Positions 9,084-16,856 of a DNA stretch of 35,568 bases are shown here, piece after piece. This stretch comes from Pseudomonadota bacterium (GTDB taxonomy: Bacteria; Pseudomonadota; Gammaproteobacteria; Steroidobacterales; Steroidobacteraceae): the NCBI GenBank assembly GCA_021780475.1, contig JAJXYR010000046.1, positions 1 to 35,568 on the forward strand, in the 5' to 3' direction. Made by a program: the position numbers and the translations under genes. Each line of letters opens with the position of its first letter. The stretch's first letter is position 1. Below the pieces are notes generated by a model. The model was not told the DNA's origin, made no database searches, and saw only the letters and a list, made by a program, of their open reading frames with translations.

Positions 9084-9443
9084 ATGGGGATCGTCAAATT
9101 TCGCGCCGAGGAACTCGCCGGCGATTTGGGACAGGCGTCCCCGGTGGCCATGCCGCTCCATCCGCCGATCGCGATGATCCGCGCGAAGTCCTTCGAAGGC
9201 GCCGACGACGTCACCGAGACCGGACTCTGGGAATGCAGTCCGGGCGTCTGGCGGCGTCAGGTCGTGCTCGCGGAGTTCTGCTACTTCGTGCTCGGCGAGT
9301 GCACGTTCACTCCCGATGGCTCGGCGGCGATCGAGATTCGCCAGGGCGACGCGGTGTATTTTCCGGCCAATACACGCGGGGTTTGGGACGTTCGGTCGCT
9401 CCTGCGCAAGGTATACGTCGTATTCGGCCAGCGCTCCGCCTAG
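9084..9443 (+). CDS. small cupin-domain protein
   Basis: This 119-residue single-domain protein reads as a cupin of the EutQ/DUF861 (Cupin_3) type. The family pattern is visible in GLWECSPGVWRRQ, then AEFCYFVLGECTFTPDGS, IEIRQGDAVYFPANTRGVWDV and LLRKVYVVF. The typical metal-binding His/Glu set is poorly preserved, so a binding or isomerase-like role is as likely as oxygenase activity. ATG 9084 is fixed by a near-perfect GAGGAGGA ribosome binding site at 9073-9080. The gene is divergent from the DAO oxidoreductase across about 180 nt. In other genomes such cupins often sit beside DAO-type amine oxidoreductases, which suggests, as an inference only, a shared polyamine or amino-acid pathway and a shared control region. 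Confidence 0.8.
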   Translation: MGIVKFRAEELAGDLGQASPVAMPLHPPIAMIRAKSFEGADDVTETGLWECSPGVWRRQVVLAEFCYFVLGECTFTPDGSAAIEIRQGDAVYFPANTRGVWDVRSLLRKVYVVFGQRSA

Positions 9444-9478
9444 TCGTTGCCGATACGGCGTCGGCCACCCGGCTCCCG

Positions 9479-10297
9479 ATGAGATCGCCGCTGCAATGGT
9501 GCGCCTTCCTCGCCGCGCTGATGGTCGCACTGGCTTGCGTGTCCCCGCGGGCCGTCGCCGCCGACGTCACCGTGCCCATCCTCGTGTACCACCACTTCGA
9601 CGCCACGGTGCACGACGAAATGACGGTCCGACCGGGCACGTTCGAATGGCAGCTGCGCTACCTGCGGACCCATGGCTACCACGTGATCCGGCTGCGTGAC
9701 TATGTCCGTTATCGCCGCGGCGCGGGCCCACCGCCACCGCCGCACGCGGTCGTCATCACCGCCGACGACGGGCGCCGCTCCGTGTACACGGTCATGTTTC
9801 CGCTGGTGCGCACCTGGGGCGTGCCGGTCACCCTTTTCATCTATCCGTCCGCGATCTCCAACGCCTCCTACGCGATGACGTGGCCGCAGCTCGCGGAGCT
9901 CGTGCGTAGCGGACTGTTCGACGTCGAGTCGCATACCTATTGGCATCCGAACTTCAAGACCGAAAAGGCACGACTCGACCCCCGTCGATATCGCGCGTTC
10001 GTGCAACGGCAGCTCGTCCTCTCCAAAGCCGTCCTCGAGCACCGGCTCGGCGTTCACGTGGACCTGCTGGCATGGCCGTTCGGGATCTACGACCCCGATC
10101 TGATGCGCGAGGCCGGCGCGGCGGGCTACGTCGCCGCGGTGTCGATCGAACGCAGGCCCGCGGGACCAAAGGACCCGCTGCTGGCGCTGCCGCGCTTCAT
10201 CGTGACCGACCACGACGTCGGAGCGGCGTTTGCGAGACTCCTCGACCCCGCACCGAAGCACCACCCATCGCAAGCCGCACCGAAGGGTTCCCGATGA
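9479..10297 (+). CDS. polysaccharide deacetylase family protein, exported
   Basis: The 272-residue protein begins with a signal peptide (MRSPLQWCAFLAALMVALAC, cleavage near Ala28). The NodB/CE4 fold follows: PILVYHHF near 33-40, the catalytic/metal Asp pair in ITADDGRRS (Asp96, Asp97) and the metal-binding His pair SHTYWHP (His152, His156), then LAWPFGIYDPDL. The usual TFDDG motif is changed to TADDG, with Phe replaced by Ala, which keeps the acidic residues. It likely removes N-acetyl groups from an exopolysaccharide or peptidoglycan in the periplasm, as in PgaB-like enzymes. The ATG at 9479 is chosen because it starts the signal peptide. The stop overlaps the next gene's ATG (ATGA), so the two are coupled. 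Confidence 0.87.
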   Translation: MRSPLQWCAFLAALMVALACVSPRAVAADVTVPILVYHHFDATVHDEMTVRPGTFEWQLRYLRTHGYHVIRLRDYVRYRRGAGPPPPPHAVVITADDGRRSVYTVMFPLVRTWGVPVTLFIYPSAISNASYAMTWPQLAELVRSGLFDVESHTYWHPNFKTEKARLDPRRYRAFVQRQLVLSKAVLEHRLGVHVDLLAWPFGIYDPDLMREAGAAGYVAAVSIERRPAGPKDPLLALPRFIVTDHDVGAAFARLLDPAPKHHPSQAAPKGSR

Positions 10298-11550
10298 GCC
10301 GCCACTTCGGGCTCTTCGTGCTGCTCACCGCGCTGTTTGCCGGCGACGCCGGCGCGAATCAAATTCGAGGCCGGGTGGTGGATGCGGCAACCCGGCGCCC
10401 GCTCGCCGATGCGATCATCACGCTCGGCACGCGCACGACACGCACCGGTTCCGACGGCGGCTTCACGCTCGAGGGGACGGGAGCGCGCATCGGGGTGCGT
10501 GCGTACGGTCACGCGCGCGAGTGGTTGACCCCCGAACGACTCGAGCGCTCGGACGGTGTGATTGCGTTGCCCGCGCTCGTACCCAGGGCGCTCTACCTGT
10601 CCTCGTACGGCATCGCCGATCGCCGGCTGCGCGACGCGGCCCTCGCGCTCGCCCGCACGACCGCCGTCAACGCCCTGGTCGTCGACGTCAAGGGCGACCG
10701 GGGAATCGTCGCCTATCCAAGCCGCGTGCCGCTCGCGATCGCGATTCACGCGGTGCGGCCGCGGCTGATCCCCAACCTGCCCGCGCTCGTCGCCTCGCTC
10801 CATGCCGAGGGGATCTACAGCATCGCGCGCATCGTCGTGTTCAAGGACGACGTGCTGGCCGAGGCCCGGCCCGACCTCGCGGTGCACACCGCGAGCGGTG
10901 CGGTCTGGCGGGACGGCGAGAAGCTCGCGTGGACGGATCCGTTCAACCATGCAGTCTGGGACTACGACGTCGATCTCGCCGTCGAGGCCGCGCAGGCCGG
11001 GTTCGACGAGATCCAGTTCGACTACGTGCGCTTTCCGGACGACCGAGGTCTCGTGTTCTCGCGCCCGGGCACGCAGCAGAACCGCGTCGCGGCGGTCTCC
11101 GGCTTCCTGGCGCAGGCCCGCGCCGCGCTCGCGCCATACAACGTGTTCACCGCCGCGGACGTCTTCGGCTACGTCTGCTGGAATCAAAACGACACCGACA
11201 TCGGGCAGACGCTGGGTTCGGCGTTGGCGCAGGTCGACTATCTCTCGCCGATGCTCTATCCGTCCTCGTTTCAGTACGGCATTCCCGGGTGCCGCGATCC
11301 GGTGTCCGATCCGCACGCGATCGTGCTGCGATCGCTGCAGCGCGCGCTCGAGCGGACCGGCGAGCGGCCGGATCGACTGCGGCCGTGGCTGCAGGCCTTT
11401 CGGGACTACGCCTTCGACCGGCGCCCGTTCGGTGCGCCGCAGATCCAGGCCGAAATCGCGGCCGCCGATGCGGCCGGCACGGACGGCTGGATGCTCTGGA
11501 ATCCGAAGAACGTGTACTCGTCCGCAGGACTCCCACCGAAGGGACGGTGA
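10294..11550 (+). CDS. putative glycoside hydrolase with N-terminal carboxypeptidase-regulatory-like domain, exported
   Basis: The protein has 418 residues. Residues 1-22 are a signal peptide (HFGLFVLLTALFAGDAGA). Residues 24-90 (IRGRVVDAATRRPLADAIITL) form a small beta-sandwich of the carboxypeptidase-regulatory type. The remainder matches the DUF4015 (PF13200) putative glycoside hydrolase TIM barrel: ALVVDVKGDRGIVAYPS, then IARIVVFKDDVLA, GFDEIQFDYVRFPDD, VDYLSPMLYPSSF and GWMLWNPKNVY. Catalytic acids are likely within DEIQFDYVRFP and the barrel ends. It overlaps the polysaccharide deacetylase by ATGA, so both probably act on the same extracellular polysaccharide, deacetylation followed by cleavage. 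Activity has not been established for most members of this family. Confidence 0.85.
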   Translation: MSRHFGLFVLLTALFAGDAGANQIRGRVVDAATRRPLADAIITLGTRTTRTGSDGGFTLEGTGARIGVRAYGHAREWLTPERLERSDGVIALPALVPRALYLSSYGIADRRLRDAALALARTTAVNALVVDVKGDRGIVAYPSRVPLAIAIHAVRPRLIPNLPALVASLHAEGIYSIARIVVFKDDVLAEARPDLAVHTASGAVWRDGEKLAWTDPFNHAVWDYDVDLAVEAAQAGFDEIQFDYVRFPDDRGLVFSRPGTQQNRVAAVSGFLAQARAALAPYNVFTAADVFGYVCWNQNDTDIGQTLGSALAQVDYLSPMLYPSSFQYGIPGCRDPVSDPHAIVLRSLQRALERTGERPDRLRPWLQAFRDYAFDRRPFGAPQIQAEIAAADAAGTDGWMLWNPKNVYSSAGLPPKGR

Positions 11551-11572
11551 GGCCGCGCGCGCGGCGTGGCCT
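11550..11572 (+). terminator. weak hairpin after the glycoside hydrolase gene
   Basis: AGGCC at 11550-11554 pairs with GGCCT at 11568-11572 around a GC-alternating loop, starting at the stop codon of the hydrolase gene. No T-tract follows. The rest of the 197-nt spacer up to 11747 holds no recognisable gene, only an AAGG box ahead of the SLOG gene start. Confidence 0.25.
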
Positions 11573-11747
11573 TGTCTGCCACGAACGCGCGACATCGGAT
11601 GCAGACGCCGTTGCCAGCCACCGGCGAGTCGGTGAGAATCGCAGGACGCTTGCAACACGGTCGAGTCGCGGAACGCCGAGGTTTCGCAAAGGCGCTTTTT
11701 GGCATGGCACGGACAACCCGGTTCTCGCTTGTGCAAGGCCTGATCTG

Positions 11748-13538
11748 ATGCCCGCGGGTTCGGCGGCTGTTCGTCAGATCGCGGTGTCCGCGAGCGACGC
11801 GCCATTCATCATCGGCGTATCCGGACATCGGGATCTCGATCCAAGGGACAGGCCGCGGCTGCAGGCCGCGGTCACCGAATTCTTGCAGCAGATCCGCGCG
11901 GCTCTGCCGAACACGGAGATCCGGTTGATGGCCGGCATGGCGAGCGGCGCCGATCTCCTGGTGGCACGGTCGGCGCTCGATCTGGGTTTGGGCGTCGACG
12001 CGGTGCTGCCGCTGCCGCTGCAGCACTACGCGGCGGATTTCGAGGACGAAGCGCTCCGCGAGCTCGAGGCGGTGCTCGCGCGGCCGAATGTGCATCGTAC
12101 GGAGCTTTCATTGGCAGCGGAGTCGGCGGCCGCGGGTCAGGTGCGCGAGGGCGAGCATCGCGAAGCGCATTATCTGAACCTCACCCGAACGCTGATCAGG
12201 ACCTGCCATCTGCTGCTTGCCGTGTGGGATGGCGAACCATCCATGGCGCCCGGCGGCACCGCCGACACGGTGCTGCGATACCTGGGTCTGCGGTCGGACG
12301 ACAGGCCGCAGGAGCGCCCGTTCCTGTTCAGCGATGCGCCGGCCGAGCAGGATCCGGACTCCCGGCTCGTCTATTGGATTCCGACGGCGCGCCGCGGCGG
12401 CTCGTCCGGCGCAAATCCGGTCATACCCTGTTATCTGGCGGGTCTCGGCGACGACGTGTTGCAGCGCTGGGCTTCGATGCCCAAGCCGTTGCACGAGCAA
12501 CTCACCGAACTCAATGCCTACAACCACGAGTATCGACTGATCGCCACCCGCCGAGGGGCGCACACAGCCGTCGACTCGCTGCTCGGCTCGCTGACGGACG
12601 ACGTGCCCTTGCCGGGTGCGGCGCGTTCCTGGCTCGAACAGATCGATGCGCAGTACGGCAAGGCCGATGCGCTCGCGCTGCACTTTCAGGCGCGATCCGA
12701 TCGTCTCTTCGTGTTCTTCACCGTGACGACGTTCCTGATGGGTCTCGCCTATCTCGCATACGACAAGTTCGACGCGACCCGGATGCTGCTGCTGGCCTAC
12801 CTCTTTGTCCTGCTGTCGGGCTTCGGACTGTACTTGCTCCTCAATGGACGTCATTGGTTCGGCAAACACCTGATGTATCGCGCGCTCGCCGAGACATTGC
12901 GGGCGAAGTTCTATCTGTCCGTGGCCGGCGCGGATCACCTCGTCGATGCCGACGAAATCATTGCCCTCTCCGGGATCAGCCGATTTCACGGCTTCAGCTG
13001 GATCGCGCACGTGCTGACCGGACTCGGACGGCCGGCGGACGGCCCCGTCGTCGCCGCGCACGAACCGTGCCTCGATGGTGTCGAGGCGGCTTGGATCGAG
13101 AGCCAGCGCCGGTATTTCGCCCGCAAGGTCGAGCGCCTGGAGCGCAGCGGACGGCGGACTCGGTGGCTGAAACGGTTCTTGTTCGCGATCATCCTGCTCG
13201 TGATCGCGAGCCTCGTCATGCTCGGCAACTCCGCGAATCGACTGCATCCGATACTCGGCATTTCACTCGCGAACACGCTGACGTTCGTGCTGGGCCTGCC
13301 GGCACTCGTGCTCGGCGTCTGGGAACTGCACCAGAACAAGATGGCCACGCGAGAACTGCTGTGGCAGTACCGCCATCAACTCGATCACTTCTCGCGAGCC
13401 CGCACGAAGCTCGCCAAGACATCGGGCGCAGCGCGCCGTCGGCAGGTCCTTGCCAGACTGGGCAAGGACTCGCTGATGGAGAGTTACCTGTGGACCATCC
13501 ATCGCTACCATCGCGAGCACGAACCGGGCCGGGCCTGA
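11748..13538 (+). CDS. SLOG-domain nucleotide sensor fused to a four-helix membrane (SLATT-like) effector
   Basis: This 596-residue protein opens with a SLOG-type Rossmann domain: IIGVSGHRDLDP at 21-32, LMAGMASGADLLVA at 60-73, AVLPLPLQHYAADF at 85-98, LLLAVWDGEP near 155-164 and the GGTADTV loop at 169-175. SLOG domains bind NAD-derived or other nucleotide ligands. Four membrane segments follow at about 319-337, 346-366, 475-493 and 507-525, as two hairpins. Each hairpin is followed by an amphipathic helix (MYRALAETLRAKFYL; WQYRHQLDHFSRARTKL), as in SLATT/DUF4231 pore-forming effectors. The fold reading is firm for SLOG; the SLATT assignment is inferred. ATG 11748 has AAGG about 9 nt upstream. 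The gene converges on the STAND/SIR2-TIR operon with only 27 nt between stops. A role as ligand-gated membrane killer in a defence module is the best guess. Confidence 0.78.
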   Translation: MPAGSAAVRQIAVSASDAPFIIGVSGHRDLDPRDRPRLQAAVTEFLQQIRAALPNTEIRLMAGMASGADLLVARSALDLGLGVDAVLPLPLQHYAADFEDEALRELEAVLARPNVHRTELSLAAESAAAGQVREGEHREAHYLNLTRTLIRTCHLLLAVWDGEPSMAPGGTADTVLRYLGLRSDDRPQERPFLFSDAPAEQDPDSRLVYWIPTARRGGSSGANPVIPCYLAGLGDDVLQRWASMPKPLHEQLTELNAYNHEYRLIATRRGAHTAVDSLLGSLTDDVPLPGAARSWLEQIDAQYGKADALALHFQARSDRLFVFFTVTTFLMGLAYLAYDKFDATRMLLLAYLFVLLSGFGLYLLLNGRHWFGKHLMYRALAETLRAKFYLSVAGADHLVDADEIIALSGISRFHGFSWIAHVLTGLGRPADGPVVAAHEPCLDGVEAAWIESQRRYFARKVERLERSGRRTRWLKRFLFAIILLVIASLVMLGNSANRLHPILGISLANTLTFVLGLPALVLGVWELHQNKMATRELLWQYRHQLDHFSRARTKLAKTSGAARRRQVLARLGKDSLMESYLWTIHRYHREHEPGRA

Positions 13539-13565
13539 TCGCCTGCCTCGGCCGCGACGTTCGAC

Positions 13566-16500
13566 TCACTGCGCGCGCGACTCCGATACGCCGGATCGGC
13601 CGGATGCCCGGGCCGTCGGCGCCGGCCCACCGGCGACCGATCGGCGCAACCGCCTCACGTCGCGCAGGGCTTGGAGTGCCGGTGGCAGCCGGTCGAGCAG
13701 CGTCACCGCTCGCGCACGCAGACGCGCGCGATCGCGCGGGCGGCACGAGGATTCGGCGTAGATTGCGCGCGCGAGATCGTAAGGCACCCAGACGTCGCCG
13801 TGATTGCGCCGAAGCAGACCCTCCTCGAAGGCCACCACCGGCCCGATGACTTGCGCGGCCTGCGGGCACTCGCCCTGGCGCGCGAGCGCCATCGCGAGCA
13901 ACGTCGAGATCCGCGCCCGGTCACGCTCGCTCGCCAGCACCGAGGAGGCGAAAGGGGCGACGATCTTGGCCTGAGCGAGTGCGAGGCGCGCGGCACCGGC
14001 CGCGGCGGCGAAGTGGCCGAGCTGGTACTCGGCGCGGCCGTAGACCCGCGAGAAGGCATAGAGCAGATGGGCGCGCGCGAGGGTGCCGGCACCCTTCACC
14101 TTGGCGGCCGTCAGGCGCTTCATGGCGGCCTGCGCGATGTGACTTGCCGCAGCGAAATCGCCGCGCTCGTAGGCCACCTCGGCCGCCGCCGCCGGTTCGT
14201 CGAGTGAGATCGCGAACCAACCGCCGCCGGTCGGCGCCTGATGCGGGGGCCAGGAATCCGTGAGGCGATTGGCGGTCGCGCCCGTGCGCAGGGCACCGGG
14301 CAGGTCACCCGCGACCGCCTGCCAGCGGGCGGTGCGGGCGGCCACGTAGCGGACCTGGACGACGAAGCCGCCGCTCAGCCGCTTCGACACCCCGACCCAG
14401 GCATCGAGCGCCTGATGGCACCAGCCGAGCGCCTCGCGCAGCCGCCCGCGAGCCCAGAGCGGCACGCACACGTCCGTGATCGCGAGCCCGAGGTTGTTGC
14501 GCATGTCCACGTTCTTGGGATCGAGCCGCAGGATCGCCTGCGCCGCTTGCAGCTCCGCCCTGCCATATGACGCTCCGGCCCGCGGGTCGAGTTCGTCCCC
14601 GGCGGCTTGGGCCAGGGTACTCTCCGTGATCTCCTTCGCATCCAGGGTCATTCGGTACCAGGGGCGCTGCGCGAGTACTCCATCCGTCACCGCCAGGACC
14701 TGCTTGCCGACCCGCAAGGCTTCCTGGTTGCGGTCGAGGTTGACGAGCGCGTTCACCCGCCACGCGCCCGCGAAGGCGTAGTCGGCGCTGATCTGCAACT
14801 GCTTCAAGTTCGCCGCCCCCAAGGCGGACGCGATCCGCATCGCCTCGGCCGTCGCCCGCTCGGCCCCCTGATAGTCGACGTCGAAGTTCTGCTCCGCCCA
14901 GCCCAGACCGGTGAGCGACTCGAGGTACGCCTGCCGGGCCGCCACCGAGGCCCCGGGCTGCTCGGCGAGCGGCCGAAGCAGGGCGACTGCCTGGTGGCAC
15001 GCGGCGAGCCCGCGCGTCGGATCGCGCACGGTGACGATCAGGCAGCGTGCGCTCTGCGCGCGCCCGAGTGCGATCTCGGTCGCTTGGGAGGGGTGCTCGC
15101 CACGGCGCAGTTGCGCCAGCAGACCCATCGCCTCGTGGAGATTGCGGATGCCCGTGTCGTAATCCCCGAGCTCGCGCAGCGTCTGCGCGTGATCGATCAG
15201 CGCGAGGGCGCCGTAGCGCAGGGTCGCCGGGCTTCGCAACTCCGGCGGCAGCGCATGGAAGTAGTCGATCTGCCGCTGGGTGAACTCGGCGATGACCTTC
15301 AGCTGCCCGAAACTCTCGAGCTGCCGTTCGAAATCGTCCGCAAGATAGCCGAGAAGGTGCTCCGCATGATTGCGCGCCTGCTCGGCGAGCGCCCGGTTCT
15401 GTTGCGCCAGGCGTTCGGCGCGTCGCGCCCGTACGGCGTTCACATACGCGTAACCGGCGGCGGCGAGCGCGATCGTCGCGAGCAGGATGCAGCCGACCGC
15501 CACGACCCGGGCGCGCCTCAACGCATGGCGGGCGGCACGCTCGCGGACGCGCTGCTCCTCGAGCACACGCTCGGCCGCCTCGCGCGCTTCGCGCTCCTGG
15601 CGCTGGTCGCGGCTCGCCTTGACGACGCCGCAGAGCACGTCGTGGGTGAGCTCCACCCGACGCACGTCGAGCCGTTCCTCGATCCGCAGCAATCGACGGT
15701 TGACCAACGTCGCGAGCGCCGCCGGGGAGGCGCCGACCGCCTGGAACCGCTTCAGCAGCCGCTCCTCGGCCACGTTCTCGCGGAAGCCCGAATCCGTCAG
15801 CAGTTCATCCTCGATGACTCGCCTGACGCCGGCGGGCTGATCGGCAAGAGAGCGTTCGTAGAAGTTGACGAGGATGCTCTCGTGCGAGCCGGCGAGGAGG
15901 TCCAGGGAGATCTCCTCCCGCCCCTGCGCGAGTCGCGCATCGTTCAACTCGCGACAGATCAGTGACAGCAGCGACGGCTCGACCGCCGCGTCGGCGCGCC
16001 CCGAACCGCCGGCGACGAAGCGCACGATGGCCTCCGCGCTTTGCTCCGAGACCAATCGACCGCCGGGTCGCCGCACCGCCTCGAGCGCCTGCGTGGTCGT
16101 CATCGGCGCCAGGCGCACGCGATTCTGCAGCAAACTCGGCATCGCCGATCGCAGGCTCTCGAGGGATGCGAGGTAGTCCTCGCGCAGCGCGATCAGCACC
16201 CGGTAATCGCTGCGAGCGAAATCGAACCGCTCGGCGGCGCTGTCGTCCTCGTCGAGTCGCGCCTCGACGGCCTTCGGCGCTCGGTTCTCCACCAGGTCGC
16301 CGAGTTCCTCGATGAAGCTCGCCGCACGCGCGCGACCGAAATCGTCGCCTTGCGCCAGCGTGAAGATCTCCTCGAACTGATCGAAGATCAGCAGTGGGAG
16401 CAGCGGAGCGCCGGCGGCATCGCGAAGCACGTCGTCGCGGTGATGCAGGAACTCCCAGAGCGTCTCCCCGGTGGCGGCGACTCCCGCCTGTGTCCATTCA

Positions 16501-16856
16501 CCCGAGACGCTTGCGGCACGCTGGATCGCGGCCTTGATCTGCTCGGCGGGCGGAGGACTCTCACGGCCGTAGGCGATGCGCACGTACACCGGACAGTAGC
16601 CGTGCTGGCGCAGTTTCGGGAGCAGGCCGGCGCGCAGGATCGAGGTCTTGCCGAGCCCCGACTTGCCGAAGAGCACCGTGAGGAGCTTGCGCTGCACGCG
16701 CCGGGCGAGTTCGGCAACCTCATCCTCGCGGCCGAAGAAGAACCCGCGTGTCTCCTCGGTGAATGAGACGAGGCCGAGATAGGGGTTGCGCGCGTCGACG
16801 GGCGCCGGCGATTCCGAGCCGGTCGCGGCGTCCGCGGCCTCGAGGGTGGCGCTCAC
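13566..16856 (-). CDS. STAND (nSTAND1-type) NTPase with transmembrane segment and C-terminal TPR-like repeats
   Basis: The 1096-residue protein starts with NPYLGLVSFTEETRGFFFGRE (24-44), the entry signature of nSTAND1 NTPases. Walker A is GKSGLGKTS (64-72), Walker B LLIFDQFEEIF (155-165), and a sensor-like VLIALREDYLASL lies at 220-232. The winged-helix end of the module is near LTHDVL (403-408). A basic coiled coil (415-450) leads into one membrane helix at about 451-472 (VVAVGCILLATIALAAAGYAY). About 600 residues of helical TPR-like repeats follow. STAND proteins are oligomerising switches whose repeats sense a trigger; here the repeats lie beyond the membrane helix, so the sensor and NTPase may be on opposite sides. 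The GTG start at 16856 overlaps the SIR2-TIR stop (GTGA), so the two are co-translated. No effector domain is present, which fits the partner gene supplying it. Confidence 0.85.
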   Translation of the reverse strand: MSATLEAADAATGSESPAPVDARNPYLGLVSFTEETRGFFFGREDEVAELARRVQRKLLTVLFGKSGLGKTSILRAGLLPKLRQHGYCPVYVRIAYGRESPPPAEQIKAAIQRAASVSGEWTQAGVAATGETLWEFLHHRDDVLRDAAGAPLLPLLIFDQFEEIFTLAQGDDFGRARAASFIEELGDLVENRAPKAVEARLDEDDSAAERFDFARSDYRVLIALREDYLASLESLRSAMPSLLQNRVRLAPMTTTQALEAVRRPGGRLVSEQSAEAIVRFVAGGSGRADAAVEPSLLSLICRELNDARLAQGREEISLDLLAGSHESILVNFYERSLADQPAGVRRVIEDELLTDSGFRENVAEERLLKRFQAVGASPAALATLVNRRLLRIEERLDVRRVELTHDVLCGVVKASRDQRQEREAREAAERVLEEQRVRERAARHALRRARVVAVGCILLATIALAAAGYAYVNAVRARRAERLAQQNRALAEQARNHAEHLLGYLADDFERQLESFGQLKVIAEFTQRQIDYFHALPPELRSPATLRYGALALIDHAQTLRELGDYDTGIRNLHEAMGLLAQLRRGEHPSQATEIALGRAQSARCLIVTVRDPTRGLAACHQAVALLRPLAEQPGASVAARQAYLESLTGLGWAEQNFDVDYQGAERATAEAMRIASALGAANLKQLQISADYAFAGAWRVNALVNLDRNQEALRVGKQVLAVTDGVLAQRPWYRMTLDAKEITESTLAQAAGDELDPRAGASYGRAELQAAQAILRLDPKNVDMRNNLGLAITDVCVPLWARGRLREALGWCHQALDAWVGVSKRLSGGFVVQVRYVAARTARWQAVAGDLPGALRTGATANRLTDSWPPHQAPTGGGWFAISLDEPAAAAEVAYERGDFAAASHIAQAAMKRLTAAKVKGAGTLARAHLLYAFSRVYGRAEYQLGHFAAAAGAARLALAQAKIVAPFASSVLASERDRARISTLLAMALARQGECPQAAQVIGPVVAFEEGLLRRNHGDVWVPYDLARAIYAESSCRPRDRARLRARAVTLLDRLPPALQALRDVRRLRRSVAGGPAPTARASGRSGVSESRAQ

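Noticed and set aside
11551-11747. Possible sigma-54 promoter ahead of the SLOG gene (TGGCACGG near 11704)
   Set aside because: The -24 half is present but no TTGC occurs at the required spacing.
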